DNA of 64,000 nucleotides from Gammaproteobacteria bacterium (GCA_020029535.1 JAIBJM010000002.1:29458-93457); one strand, 5' to 3'. Shown: positions 19,058 to 28,009, numbered from the stretch's first letter. A program made the numbers and translations. Notes: a model not told the origin generated them from the sequence alone.

Positions 19058-19816
19058 ATGTACATAGAATCTGTAATCGTTGCCCATAAAGAAGAATCAG
19101 CAGTTGCAGATATCGCAACGAAGGCGGCTGATGCTTCGCTTCTGGTTGCATCGGCCATGTGGGCTGGCAACATCGCAGTATCAACAATGTACGTCGGGGC
19201 GATTCAGTGTTCTGGGTATCGCCGCCGGGTTCTACGATCGCGTAGATATCGGATTGCCGGCAGGTCGCGCATGCCACGGCTACAGCGAAATCTGCTACGC
19301 CCCAGCAATTCACACTCCAGCACCTCGACGCTGTCCTACGGCGCCAGCCGCAACCGCTACAAGCAGGTGACGGTGACGCCTTCGGGCCAGAACATGCCGG
19401 CCGGCACCGAGACCACGATCTATGTGGGTGGCATTTACGAGAAGGTGACCAAGCCCTCGGGCGTGATCAAGTACAAGCATTCCATCATGGCCGGCGGCGA
19501 GGCCATCGCCATCAAGACCCTGCGCAGCAACAGCGCCGACGATGTGCGCTACCTGCACAAGGATCATCTGGGCAGTGTGGCGACCATCACCAACGAGTCG
19601 GGTGTGGTGGTGACGCGCCTGTCATTCGATGCCTTCGGCAAGCGGCGCGATGCGGGCACATGGGTAGGGACGCCCGGTACCACCACGTGGACCGCGATTG
19701 CCGGCGTGACGCACCGCGGGTTCACCTATCACGAGCATCTGGACAACGTCGATCTGGTGCACATTGGTATTTTAGACCGGACGTTCTCGAATAACGATCA
19801 TGGGGCTTGGCTTTGA
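19058..19816 (+). pseudogene. ORF carrying the orphan RHS-core fragment (truncated, lacks the GRVYDPTIGRFLSADP hallmark)
   Basis: Residues from STSTLSYGASRNRYKQVTVTPSGQNMPAG to HLDNVDLVH match the upstream RHS protein; flanks unrelated; stops shortly after the breakpoint. Confidence 0.6.
19316..19764 (+). repeat. Detached RHS-core fragment, copy of 16825-17273
   Basis: 449-nt ungapped match to the RHS gene with ~29 mismatches by hand count, mostly third codon positions. Confidence 0.9.
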
Positions 19817-19937
19817 GGGAAGCGTGGAAGTTCAGAGGTTTTCTGCTTGCATATATGAACATTGGAGGAAGAATGTTAATGAGTAAAACGGTGGTTTAAT
19901 TCTGTATCCGCTGGGCGTTATCACCAGCTCTACGAGC

Positions 19938-20222
19938 GTGGCAGAACCAACGACTGGGAGACTGCGGGTCATGGCGGTGAGGCCATATAACAACTTATCC
20001 GGCGGGGTTGGCGACGTATACATCACGGTTAGTCAGACGTCTCTTTGTAGTACGAATATTTTCTATCTCAGTCTCGCCTGGGGTGGTGCGAAGGAAAGCG
20101 TTACTGCAGCCATGGTGGCATTGATATCAGGAAAGGAAGTTCAGATAGAAGTAAGCAATGCCGGCTGTGCGGTGGCTCCGTATCAATGGATGACCGGCGT
20201 TCAGTTCATCTATCTGGAATAG
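19938..20222 (+). CDS. Small secreted-type protein, apparently frameshifted in its signal peptide; paralogue of the 22201-22584 product
   Basis: EPTTGRLRVMAV...SLCSTNIFYLSL...AAMVALISGKEVQIEV...AGC. Open frame extends upstream without an ATG; a better ATG at 19873 lies in another frame. Confidence 0.5.
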   Translation: MAEPTTGRLRVMAVRPYNNLSGGVGDVYITVSQTSLCSTNIFYLSLAWGGAKESVTAAMVALISGKEVQIEVSNAGCAVAPYQWMTGVQFIYLE

Positions 20223-20225
20223 CGC

Positions 20226-20567
20226 ATGTTCTATTTGCGGTTGTGCGTGTCAGTTATGGTTCTCTTGTTGTGTGGTGGGTGCCGTTTCGTGCCGGGTGTT
20301 GATATGGGTTCTAATGACAGTTTTCAGCATGAAAGGTCTTTAAATGAATCTTCTTCTGAAGTTATTGAGTTGCCGGAGGAATCGCAAGGCCAGCACGCGA
20401 TTGATTTGCTTGGTAACAGGTTGGCGTTTGTTGCGGCTCGCTACGGAAAGTCTGCTGCCGAATTACGTGCGCTGTTGCTACGTGACCGGACTTTGTGGGT
20501 GGATCGTCGTGGCAACCTTTTCTACAAGGAAAAGGTTCCAGAAGACACAGGAAATTCCCGAAGATAA
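20226..20567 (+). CDS. Putative lipoprotein equivalent to a stand-alone copy of the N-terminal region of the downstream metzincin
   Basis: Signal MFYLRLCVSVMVLLLCGGC; SQGQHAIDLLGNRLAFVAARYGKSAAELRALLLRDRTLWVDRRGNLFYKEKVP aligns with SQGNDAIALLGSRLAEIAAWHGMSTEKFQNILRFDRTARIDINGRLHFVEQIP of the next gene. Confidence 0.6.
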   Translation: MFYLRLCVSVMVLLLCGGCRFVPGVDMGSNDSFQHERSLNESSSEVIELPEESQGQHAIDLLGNRLAFVAARYGKSAAELRALLLRDRTLWVDRRGNLFYKEKVPEDTGNSRR

Positions 20568-20593
20568 TTTTAACGGAATGATGTGGAGGGAGC

Positions 20594-22120
20594 ATGCTCT
20601 GGAGTTTGTTTAAGTGGAATACAGTGCGATGCTTGGTGGGATATGCCGTTTCGGTAATTTTCCTTTGCGTCGCGGGATACCCGGCTTACGCTCAGACGAA
20701 TGTGCCGACCCAGGCAACGGGGAATTCAGGCGGTGTGGTTCGACGCTCTGGCACCGCGTTTCCTAACATTAGATTACCGCGCGCATCACAGGGGAACGAT
20801 GCTATTGCGTTGCTTGGTAGTCGATTGGCGGAAATAGCCGCATGGCACGGAATGTCGACTGAAAAATTCCAGAACATCTTGAGATTTGATCGTACAGCAC
20901 GTATCGACATAAATGGGCGCTTGCATTTTGTCGAGCAGATTCCGCAGCAGACTTCTTCTTCAAATACTTCTACCAGTGTGATGAGCGCGTATGCGCCTCT
21001 AAATCAGACATTCGTGCTTCACAGTAAACCCGGAGCCAACAGGGTCATATATCTGAACTTTGTTGGGGCAACCTTGAGCAATACGGTTTGGAACGCTCGC
21101 GCTGGAAATACCACCATTGTTGCGCAAGGATTTGATCTTGACGGGTCACCTGGTTCCTTTAGCGAGAGTGAGCTCAGTCTGATCCAGAGAGCGTGGCAAA
21201 GAGTTGTCGAAGATTTTTCCCCTTTCGATGTTGACGTGACAACGGAACCGCCGTCCGAGAGTGCTTTGACTCGATCTAGTGCGGTCGATGTTACGTTTGG
21301 AACCACTGTGCTTGTTACAAAGAACACGTTTGAGACTGGCTGCGGATGCGGAGGTTGGGCTTATTTGTCGGTATTTGATGACTTTAATAACTACTATAAA
21401 CCTGCCGTAGTCTTTTACGATCAATTAGGGAATTCCGAGAAAAATATCGCCGAAGCGATTTCCCATGAAGCAGGGCACAATGTCGGGCTTGCTCACGATG
21501 GGGCGATCGGGGGAGTCCAATACTATTACGGACATGGAACAGGGTCGACGGGTTGGGCGCCGATAATGGGTGCCGGCTATAACCGAGAATTGGTGCAATG
21601 GAGTCGAGGCGAATATCCCAATGCAAATAACACGGAAGATGATTTTTTAGTCATGCAGCAGACCGGGTTGCCGTATCGTGCCGACGATCATGGAAATAGT
21701 TTTTCGACTACGACGCCGATCGTTTTCTCGGGTGGATCAAAATCAGCGACTGCTTCGGGCATCATCGGGTCTCAATCAGATGTCGACATTTTTCAGATTC
21801 CAGCGGGGTCTGGTCTTATCAGGGTGCATGTTGCACCCGCGCCTTTGGCGCCAAATCTCGACGTATTGGCAAGACTGTACGCCTCTGACGGTTCGTTGCT
21901 CGCTTCGGCAAATATTGCTGGTGAGTTGTATGCGGACACACAAGCGACGCGTTCGCCTACAGCTCCATTGTATCTCTCTATTAGCGGCACTGGAAAAGGC
22001 GATCCCCTCTTGGATGGATATACGGCTTACGGCAGTATCGGTCAGTACAACGTAACTGTTCGCACGGCGTCGGTTGCCGAATGGTTAACGCCTATATTGA
22101 ATTTGATCATGAGTCAGTAA
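20594..22120 (+). CDS. Secreted metzincin-type zinc metalloprotease with PPC-like C-terminal domain
   Basis: AISHEAGHNVGLAHDG (HExxHxxGxxH, from ~21464), downstream Met-turn-like WAPIMGAGYNRELVQWS, N-terminal hydrophobic signal, beta-rich C-terminus. Confidence 0.85.
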   Translation: MLWSLFKWNTVRCLVGYAVSVIFLCVAGYPAYAQTNVPTQATGNSGGVVRRSGTAFPNIRLPRASQGNDAIALLGSRLAEIAAWHGMSTEKFQNILRFDRTARIDINGRLHFVEQIPQQTSSSNTSTSVMSAYAPLNQTFVLHSKPGANRVIYLNFVGATLSNTVWNARAGNTTIVAQGFDLDGSPGSFSESELSLIQRAWQRVVEDFSPFDVDVTTEPPSESALTRSSAVDVTFGTTVLVTKNTFETGCGCGGWAYLSVFDDFNNYYKPAVVFYDQLGNSEKNIAEAISHEAGHNVGLAHDGAIGGVQYYYGHGTGSTGWAPIMGAGYNRELVQWSRGEYPNANNTEDDFLVMQQTGLPYRADDHGNSFSTTTPIVFSGGSKSATASGIIGSQSDVDIFQIPAGSGLIRVHVAPAPLAPNLDVLARLYASDGSLLASANIAGELYADTQATRSPTAPLYLSISGTGKGDPLLDGYTAYGSIGQYNVTVRTASVAEWLTPILNLIMSQ

Positions 22121-22200
22121 GCTGGCTCATGCTGATCGCCTGGCACTTGCTGTCTTGTCGAGTTCTATTGCATTTTTTAAACAAGGTGAGGAGTCGAGTC

Positions 22201-22584
22201 ATGCAAACATCAATAATCAAGTCACTCAAAAAGATCGGTGTGATCGTTGCGGCTGCAATCGGCATTTCGTCTTACCAACCCGCGCAGGCTGCTACCCTTT
22301 TCACGACTGGTCGTGTACTCAACGTCTCTGTGAACGACCTGACGACGCAAGGTGCAAATACAAATTCCTTTACGCTGGTTGGAATGGCCTCTCTCGGAAA
22401 CTGTACCGCTCTTTGGGGTTATGTGGTCTTTCTTATGAAAGATGATTCGCATGGGCAACAGATGTATGCAGCGGCTCTGGCAGCGGCCGCCAGCGGAAGT
22501 GCGGTGAGTGTGGCGGTGGATGACACATATCGTGACAGTCGCGGGTATTGCTACGCGACAGCCGTTGGTTTCACGGGAAATTGA
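22201..22584 (+). CDS. Small secreted protein of unknown function
   Basis: Signal peptide MQTSIIKSLKKIGVIVAAAIGISSYQPAQA; RBS-like gtgaggag upstream; paralogue of the 19938-20222 product. Confidence 0.6.
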   Translation: MQTSIIKSLKKIGVIVAAAIGISSYQPAQAATLFTTGRVLNVSVNDLTTQGANTNSFTLVGMASLGNCTALWGYVVFLMKDDSHGQQMYAAALAAAASGSAVSVAVDDTYRDSRGYCYATAVGFTGN

Positions 22585-22681
22585 ACGCGGTGAGGACAAG
22601 GCGCTCGATACGCCGCTGCCGTGCAGGGAAGGCAATTTGACAGTACCATGAGCCCTGAACATCGGTGGTGGGGCCGCGCTC

Positions 22682-23656
22682 ATGATCTCATCCAGACGGG
22701 AACTCTGCGTCATCGTACCTTGCTACGACGAAGAGGCGGTCCTTGCCCATACCCATGCGCGGCTGGTCGAGGTGCTGGAACGCACCAGCGTCGACTTCGA
22801 GATCCTCTACGTCGATGATGGTAGCAGGGACCGTACGGCGCTGTTGCTCAAGGAAATCGCCGATACATGCATGCGTGTGCGTGTCCTGCGCTTGTCCCGA
22901 AATTTTGGTCATCAGATCGCGGTCACTGCGGGTCTGGATCACGCTGACGCCGATGCCGTTGTCGTGATCGACGCCGACCTGCAGGATCCGCCCGAAGTCA
23001 TTCCGGAAATGCTGGCCCGGTGGAAGGAAGGCGCCGAGGTTGTCTACGGCGTGCGCAGAACCCGCAATGGCGAGTCCGCATTCAAGTTGAGGAGCGCCCG
23101 CGTCTTCTATCGGCTCATCAACAGGCTTTCGGAGGTCTCCATTCCACTCGAGGCTGGGGACTTTCGGTTAATGGATCGCAAGGTGGTGCTAGCTCTTCGG
23201 CAGATGCGCGAACGGCATCGACTGCTTCGCGCGATGACGACCTGGGTCGGCTTCCGGCAAGTGGCGTTGCCCTACGATCGCGCCGCCCGGTTCGCCGGAA
23301 CCTCGAAGTATCCACTGCGAAAGATGCTTGCGCTTGCCGTGGACGGGGTTGTTTCATTTTCCACGGTACCGCTGCGCGTCGTGACATTCGTGGGGCTGGG
23401 CGTGTCCCTGTTGTCGGTGTTGGGCATCGTCTACGCAATTACCCTCAGGCTGCTGACCGACAACTGGGTGCCAGGATGGACGTTGATCTTCATTTCACTG
23501 ATGTTCATCGGGGGCTTGCAATTCATCTTTCTTGGCATCGTCGGCGAATATGTCGGCCGGATTTACAGCGAGACGAAACAAAGGCCGCTGTTTCTCGTGC
23601 TCGAAACATTTGGCGGTGCCAGAGAATCTGAAGCATTGCACGCTGAATCCACGTGA
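22682..23656 (+). CDS. Polyprenyl-phosphate glycosyltransferase (GtrB/DPM1-like GT2) with two C-terminal TM segments
   Basis: CVIVPCYDEEAVL, YVDDGSRDRT, VIDADLQDPPEVIPEML, IFLGIVGEYVGRIYSETKQRP. Confidence 0.93.
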   Translation: MISSRRELCVIVPCYDEEAVLAHTHARLVEVLERTSVDFEILYVDDGSRDRTALLLKEIADTCMRVRVLRLSRNFGHQIAVTAGLDHADADAVVVIDADLQDPPEVIPEMLARWKEGAEVVYGVRRTRNGESAFKLRSARVFYRLINRLSEVSIPLEAGDFRLMDRKVVLALRQMRERHRLLRAMTTWVGFRQVALPYDRAARFAGTSKYPLRKMLALAVDGVVSFSTVPLRVVTFVGLGVSLLSVLGIVYAITLRLLTDNWVPGWTLIFISLMFIGGLQFIFLGIVGEYVGRIYSETKQRPLFLVLETFGGARESEALHAEST

Positions 23657-24063
23657 GCTCGGGCATGGCAGCTTCGCCGTTCCGACGCCTTGTGCTGTAT
23701 GTCGTGTGCGGCGGGTTGGGCGTCGCAGCGGATTTTGCGCTTTATTGGGTGCTTATTTCAGTGGGTATCTGGTATCAGAGCGCCAACGCTATCGGCTATG
23801 CGGTAGGCACGTTGGTTAGTTTCTTTCTCAACCGCGCCATCACGTTTCAGGTACGGGATGCAGTGCTTCGGCGCGCTGTGAGCTTTGCTTTGGTGGCTGT
23901 GGTGGGGTACGCCCTGTCCGCAACCGCGCTTTGGCTGCTTGTGGGCAGGCTTCATCTGAGCCTGTTGACTTCAAAACTGTGCGCTCTGGTTGCGGTCGTG
24001 GCGGTTCAATTCAGCCTGAACTCGTTCATCACCTTCAGAACGCACGCTCAAGCCACCCCATGA
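23653..24063 (+). CDS. GtrA-like flippase family membrane protein
   Basis: FRRLVLYVVCGGLGVAADFALYWVLIS, NAIGYAVGTLVSFFLNRAITFQ, QFSLNSFITF. Confidence 0.9.
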   Translation: MSSGMAASPFRRLVLYVVCGGLGVAADFALYWVLISVGIWYQSANAIGYAVGTLVSFFLNRAITFQVRDAVLRRAVSFALVAVVGYALSATALWLLVGRLHLSLLTSKLCALVAVVAVQFSLNSFITFRTHAQATP

Positions 24064-25385
24064 CATCGGCGGACTGTATTGTCATCGGCGGCGGCTTTAC
24101 CGGTTTGGCTGCGGCGTTGGATCTCTCCGAACGCGGCCGTTCCGTCATTGTGCTGGAAAAGGATGCAGCTCTGGGCGGACTTGCCGGGACCTTTCGGGTG
24201 GGCGATACCGAGCTGGAGAAGTTCTACCATCACTGGTTCACGAGCGATCGCCATGTTGCCGCTATCGCCGCGCAGATCGGGCGCGAGAGCAACATCGTGA
24301 CCCGCTCATCGCGGACTGGCATGTACTACTCCGGCAATTTCTTCCGCCTCTCCACACCGATGGATCTGCTTCGGTTTCAGGCGATTCCGCTGGCAAGCCG
24401 GATTCGTACGGGACTGGCGACGCTTGCCATCCGGAGAATAAAGAACTGGCGCAGCCTCGAGGGTGTGACGGCGCAGGACTGGTTGCGTTCGCTGTTTGGC
24501 AGGGCCGCGACGGAGGTCATCTGGGAGCCTCTGCTGAAAGGAAAGTTCGGGCGATTCGCCGGCGAAGTGTCTGCAGTCTGGTTCTGGAACAAACTGTCGT
24601 TACGTGGAGGCAGCCGCGGAAGAGGCGGCACGGAGATGCTCGCCTACTACCGTGGCGGCTTCGGCGCGCTCGCCCGGCATATCGGTGAGTGCGTCGAACA
24701 ATTGGGAGGTGCTATCCACACCGGCGTGGCGGCAAAGTGGGTGCGTACGCTGGATGGCGGCGGGGTGCAGGTCTCGACCGCAGAAGGGGCCTTGCAGGCT
24801 CGTTCGGTTCTGATTACGACGCCGCTCCCGCACGCGGCGAATCTGCTCGAAGGGGCGGTGAGCGGTTCCTACCTGCAAAGCCTGCGTCGTATCAAATACC
24901 TCGCGAATGTCTGCCTGGTTCTCGAGATGGACCGGAGTCTTTCCGATGTGTACTGGCTCAATGTCAACGATCCCGGTTTTCCGTTCGTCGGCGTGATCGA
25001 ACAGACAAATTTCGAGTCAACGCAGACCTATGGCGGTAGACATATCGTGTATCTGTCGAAGTATCTTCCGGAAGATGATCCCCTGTATGCCATGGACGCT
25101 TCTCAAGCCTTCGCATTCGCCACACCTCATCTGCAGAGAATGTTCCCGAAATTTGATCCGGGCTGGGTGCGAGCCTGTCATGTCTGGCGTGCGCAATACG
25201 CCCAGCCGATTGTCGAAAGACACTATTCGAGCCTGATGCCGGGCTTCACGACGCCACTGCCCAACGTATTTCTGGCCACGATGGCTCAGGTCTATCCCGA
25301 GGATCGGGGCACAAACTACGCGGTGCGCGAAGGAAGACTGGCGGCGGAAAAGATCCATGCGGTACTGACGGCGGGTGAGGATTGA
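24060..25385 (+). CDS. FAD/NAD(P)-binding amine-oxidase-like oxidoreductase
   Basis: DCIVIGGGFTGLAAALDLSERGRSVIVLEKDAALGGLAGTF dinucleotide-binding motif; C-terminal DRGTNYAVREGRLAAEKI; ATG overlaps the gtrA-like stop. Confidence 0.88.
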   Translation: MTSADCIVIGGGFTGLAAALDLSERGRSVIVLEKDAALGGLAGTFRVGDTELEKFYHHWFTSDRHVAAIAAQIGRESNIVTRSSRTGMYYSGNFFRLSTPMDLLRFQAIPLASRIRTGLATLAIRRIKNWRSLEGVTAQDWLRSLFGRAATEVIWEPLLKGKFGRFAGEVSAVWFWNKLSLRGGSRGRGGTEMLAYYRGGFGALARHIGECVEQLGGAIHTGVAAKWVRTLDGGGVQVSTAEGALQARSVLITTPLPHAANLLEGAVSGSYLQSLRRIKYLANVCLVLEMDRSLSDVYWLNVNDPGFPFVGVIEQTNFESTQTYGGRHIVYLSKYLPEDDPLYAMDASQAFAFATPHLQRMFPKFDPGWVRACHVWRAQYAQPIVERHYSSLMPGFTTPLPNVFLATMAQVYPEDRGTNYAVREGRLAAEKIHAVLTAGED

Positions 25386-25387
25386 CA

Positions 25388-27016
25388 ATGAAGGCAGATG
25401 CGAAGCTTGCGCTGATCAACGGAGCCGGACATGCCCTGTTCCTGATGTTTGCGACCGTGATTCTGGTGAATGCAACGCAAGTGTCGATGTCGTACGACGA
25501 CTCTTTCAATGCTTCCGTAGCGAAGAACCTCGCCTTGGGTTTCAGTTACGTGAGTTCGTATGACACGATCACACCGTTCGACCCGTACGTCACCACGGGC
25601 CCGCCTTCACTGCTGCCGGTGGCCTTGACCGTCAGGATTTTCGGCAATACGCCGTGGGCGCCCAACGTTGCGACGGCCATTGTCACACTTGCGATGCTGG
25701 TTCTCGTGCTGCACTTTGCAAGCCGTCGTCTGCGTATTTCGTATGGCCTGCTCGCCTTGTCGTGCATTCCCGCTATTGCGCTCCTGACCCAATTGGTCGA
25801 CGGCTGGAACCGGTTGCGGGGCGATATCCTGGCCGGTGAACTGGTCGTTCTCGGTGCTCTGATTCTGCCGTTTGGCCCGTCGAGCGACGGCCGATCCACC
25901 AGCCTGCGGCAAGTTTTCGTGGCCGGTCTGGTTCTTGGTCTGGCTGCGCTGACCAAGTTTCTGGCGTTCGCATGTGTTGCTGGTGTCTCAATTCTCTTTT
26001 TCCTCAGTCTGATCGTCCGGCCGAATCGCAACTACCGCGACATGGCTGCTGCGATCGTGGTGCTCGCAGGAGGTGTGTTGATTCCGATCGCGCTGTTCGA
26101 GATAGTGCGGTTGGTCGCTCTGCACGGGTTCCGCGGTTATCTGGCGAACCTGCAGACAACGTTGGTCACCAACGCAGTACAGGAACCGTCTATAGCGAAA
26201 ATTCTGCTTGGGCAATTCGATTTTGCAGAGCGTTTCAGGCGTATCCCCGACGCACTGAAGGCTTGGGGTAACTATGTGGGGTTCGCGCGCCATCCGATCG
26301 CATATTGGCTCTTGGTGCTTGGTTGGGTAGCGTCATCGGTAGCGGGATTTTTTGCCGCTACCGCGACCAATCGTTACCGGCTCATCGCTCTAGCAGGCGC
26401 CGGTGGTGGGTTAATGGTGCTGTTCGTGATCCTTTTCATCCCCGAGTTTGCCGAGCGTGTCCAATTGGGCGCCATCGTTTTTAGTCTATTTGTGGGCATG
26501 GCGACAGCTCAGTGGGCAAACGCGGTGCTTGCCAACTCCGAAGACGTATCGCTGAAATCGCCGAGCGGATGGCTGCCTGTCCTGCCTTTGACCCTGGCGG
26601 CAGCATTTTCCGTATTTTGGGTGCTGTCTTTCTCGAAGGATTCGCGCCACGAATGGGAAACGCAGCGCGCATCCGTCGCTTCCGCGAGCGCGGCCGTGCT
26701 GTCGATTCGTGCCGACCATCCTGGCGCTACGTTTTGTGGGCTTGGGTGGCTTGTTCCTCGCGTGCTCGAATATGCGCTGCCTGGCGCGGGCTGGTTTCGC
26801 GACTGCGAATTGAAGCCGGAGGACTCCATGACCACGGTGTCGTCGGACACATATCTGGTACGTGAACCGTGGGCCTATGCATGGCTGGGGACGGCAGCTC
26901 ACAAGGAGTTCGCCAGCCAGTGTGACCGCAACCTGGTTTACAAAGACGACAATTTCATCGTCTCGCGATGTCCCGCTGGGCTGCGACGTCCACAGGCCGC
27001 CAAGAAAATCATATGA
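25388..27016 (+). CDS. Multi-pass membrane glycosyltransferase (GT-C type)
   Basis: Early Asp-containing loop SYDDSFNASVAKNLALGF and many hydrophobic helices; follows GtrB/GtrA genes. Confidence 0.6.
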   Translation: MKADAKLALINGAGHALFLMFATVILVNATQVSMSYDDSFNASVAKNLALGFSYVSSYDTITPFDPYVTTGPPSLLPVALTVRIFGNTPWAPNVATAIVTLAMLVLVLHFASRRLRISYGLLALSCIPAIALLTQLVDGWNRLRGDILAGELVVLGALILPFGPSSDGRSTSLRQVFVAGLVLGLAALTKFLAFACVAGVSILFFLSLIVRPNRNYRDMAAAIVVLAGGVLIPIALFEIVRLVALHGFRGYLANLQTTLVTNAVQEPSIAKILLGQFDFAERFRRIPDALKAWGNYVGFARHPIAYWLLVLGWVASSVAGFFAATATNRYRLIALAGAGGGLMVLFVILFIPEFAERVQLGAIVFSLFVGMATAQWANAVLANSEDVSLKSPSGWLPVLPLTLAAAFSVFWVLSFSKDSRHEWETQRASVASASAAVLSIRADHPGATFCGLGWLVPRVLEYALPGAGWFRDCELKPEDSMTTVSSDTYLVREPWAYAWLGTAAHKEFASQCDRNLVYKDDNFIVSRCPAGLRRPQAAKKII

Positions 27017-27236
27017 AGAAGTCGGTGCCCATTGCCTGCAACGTCCCCTCTTCTTGAGTACACTGCCATCCTCGTTGTTCGATCATTTGTTTCTGCACCG
27101 AACCAGTCTGCCGCGGGGGCGTACCAAGGACCGATACGCGATAGAGTCGTGGATGTTCGCGCCTTCGCGCTTTCCGGGTTACCAGGGCATAGGGACGCTT
27201 CTGCTGTGATTCGGCGCGGTGCCGATCACCACATCG

Positions 27237-27662
27237 TTATCCGGGTTGCCACTCGTGCAGGGCGGCGATTTTCCCGTGGCGCCTGGCTTTCAGGTAATAC
27301 CGATTGTCTGCCGTTACGAGTACGGCGCCGTCGTGTTCGAGTGCGACGGCGTGATAGAGCGTGTCAAACAAATGATGACTCGTTTCGATCGCCAGCTGCG
27401 TTGCCCGACGCATGACGGCGGGATCATCGGTCGTGGAAAACTGCAGGGCGGCAAGCCATTCGACATCGCGAACCGCGGTATCCGGAGTGAGGCGTGCGAT
27501 AACGGCCGCCACTTCGGTCAACCAGTGCACAGGCTGCAGGATTGCCAATTCACTGCGCACGACGGACTCAATGACGGCCGCCGCCTTCTCCGTGTCGGGT
27601 TCCCTGGCCGGATCCTCCAGCAGCCACTTGAGCATCACGCTTGCGTCGAGTACGACGATCAA
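27237..27662 (-). CDS. PIN-domain VapC-like toxin
   Basis: MIVVLDASVMLKWLLEDP start, LFDTLYHAVALEHDGAVLVTADNRYY. Confidence 0.88.
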   Translation of the reverse strand: MIVVLDASVMLKWLLEDPAREPDTEKAAAVIESVVRSELAILQPVHWLTEVAAVIARLTPDTAVRDVEWLAALQFSTTDDPAVMRRATQLAIETSHHLFDTLYHAVALEHDGAVLVTADNRYYLKARRHGKIAALHEWQPG

Positions 27663-27922
27663 GGCCGGTCGGCCGTTCGGGTCCGGCGGATATCCGCGCT
27701 GCTGACTCGCGGCCGGTCTGCGCGCGCGCCGCTCAGCTTGCGGAACAGCCGTTCCCGCCTGATCTGCACTTGCCGCTCGCGCACGGCCCGCCGCATCAAC
27801 TCGGCTACCACGGCACTCTTGTTCTGGTCGCCAAAGGCCTTGTCGAAAGCTGCCTTGACCTCATCGGGTACGCTGAAGTTGACGGTTGCCACTGCAGCCT
27901 CCATTGTTGAATACTTCAACAA
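27659..27922 (-). CDS. VapB-like antitoxin (ribbon-helix-helix type)
   Basis: VATVNFSVPDEVKAAFDKAFGDQNKSAVVAELMRRAVRE; 4-bp overlap with the PIN gene. Confidence 0.8.
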   Translation of the reverse strand: MLKYSTMEAAVATVNFSVPDEVKAAFDKAFGDQNKSAVVAELMRRAVRERQVQIRRERLFRKLSGARADRPRVSSADIRRTRTADRP

Positions 27923-28009
27923 AAACTATACGCGCAACACGGCGCTCGTCAAGGCTGAAAGGCGCCCCAAACAGACACAATATGCACCGTCCATACGTAT
28001 AATCACGTG

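Noticed and set aside
19316-19764. Duplicated 449-bp block considered as an insertion sequence or transposon
   Set aside because: It is RHS coding sequence; no transposase, inverted repeats or target duplication seen.
23931-24060. Upstream extension of the FAD oxidoreductase ORF (MAACGQASSEPVD...)
   Set aside because: Overlaps the gtrA-like gene; the dinucleotide-binding motif begins right after the ATG at 24060.
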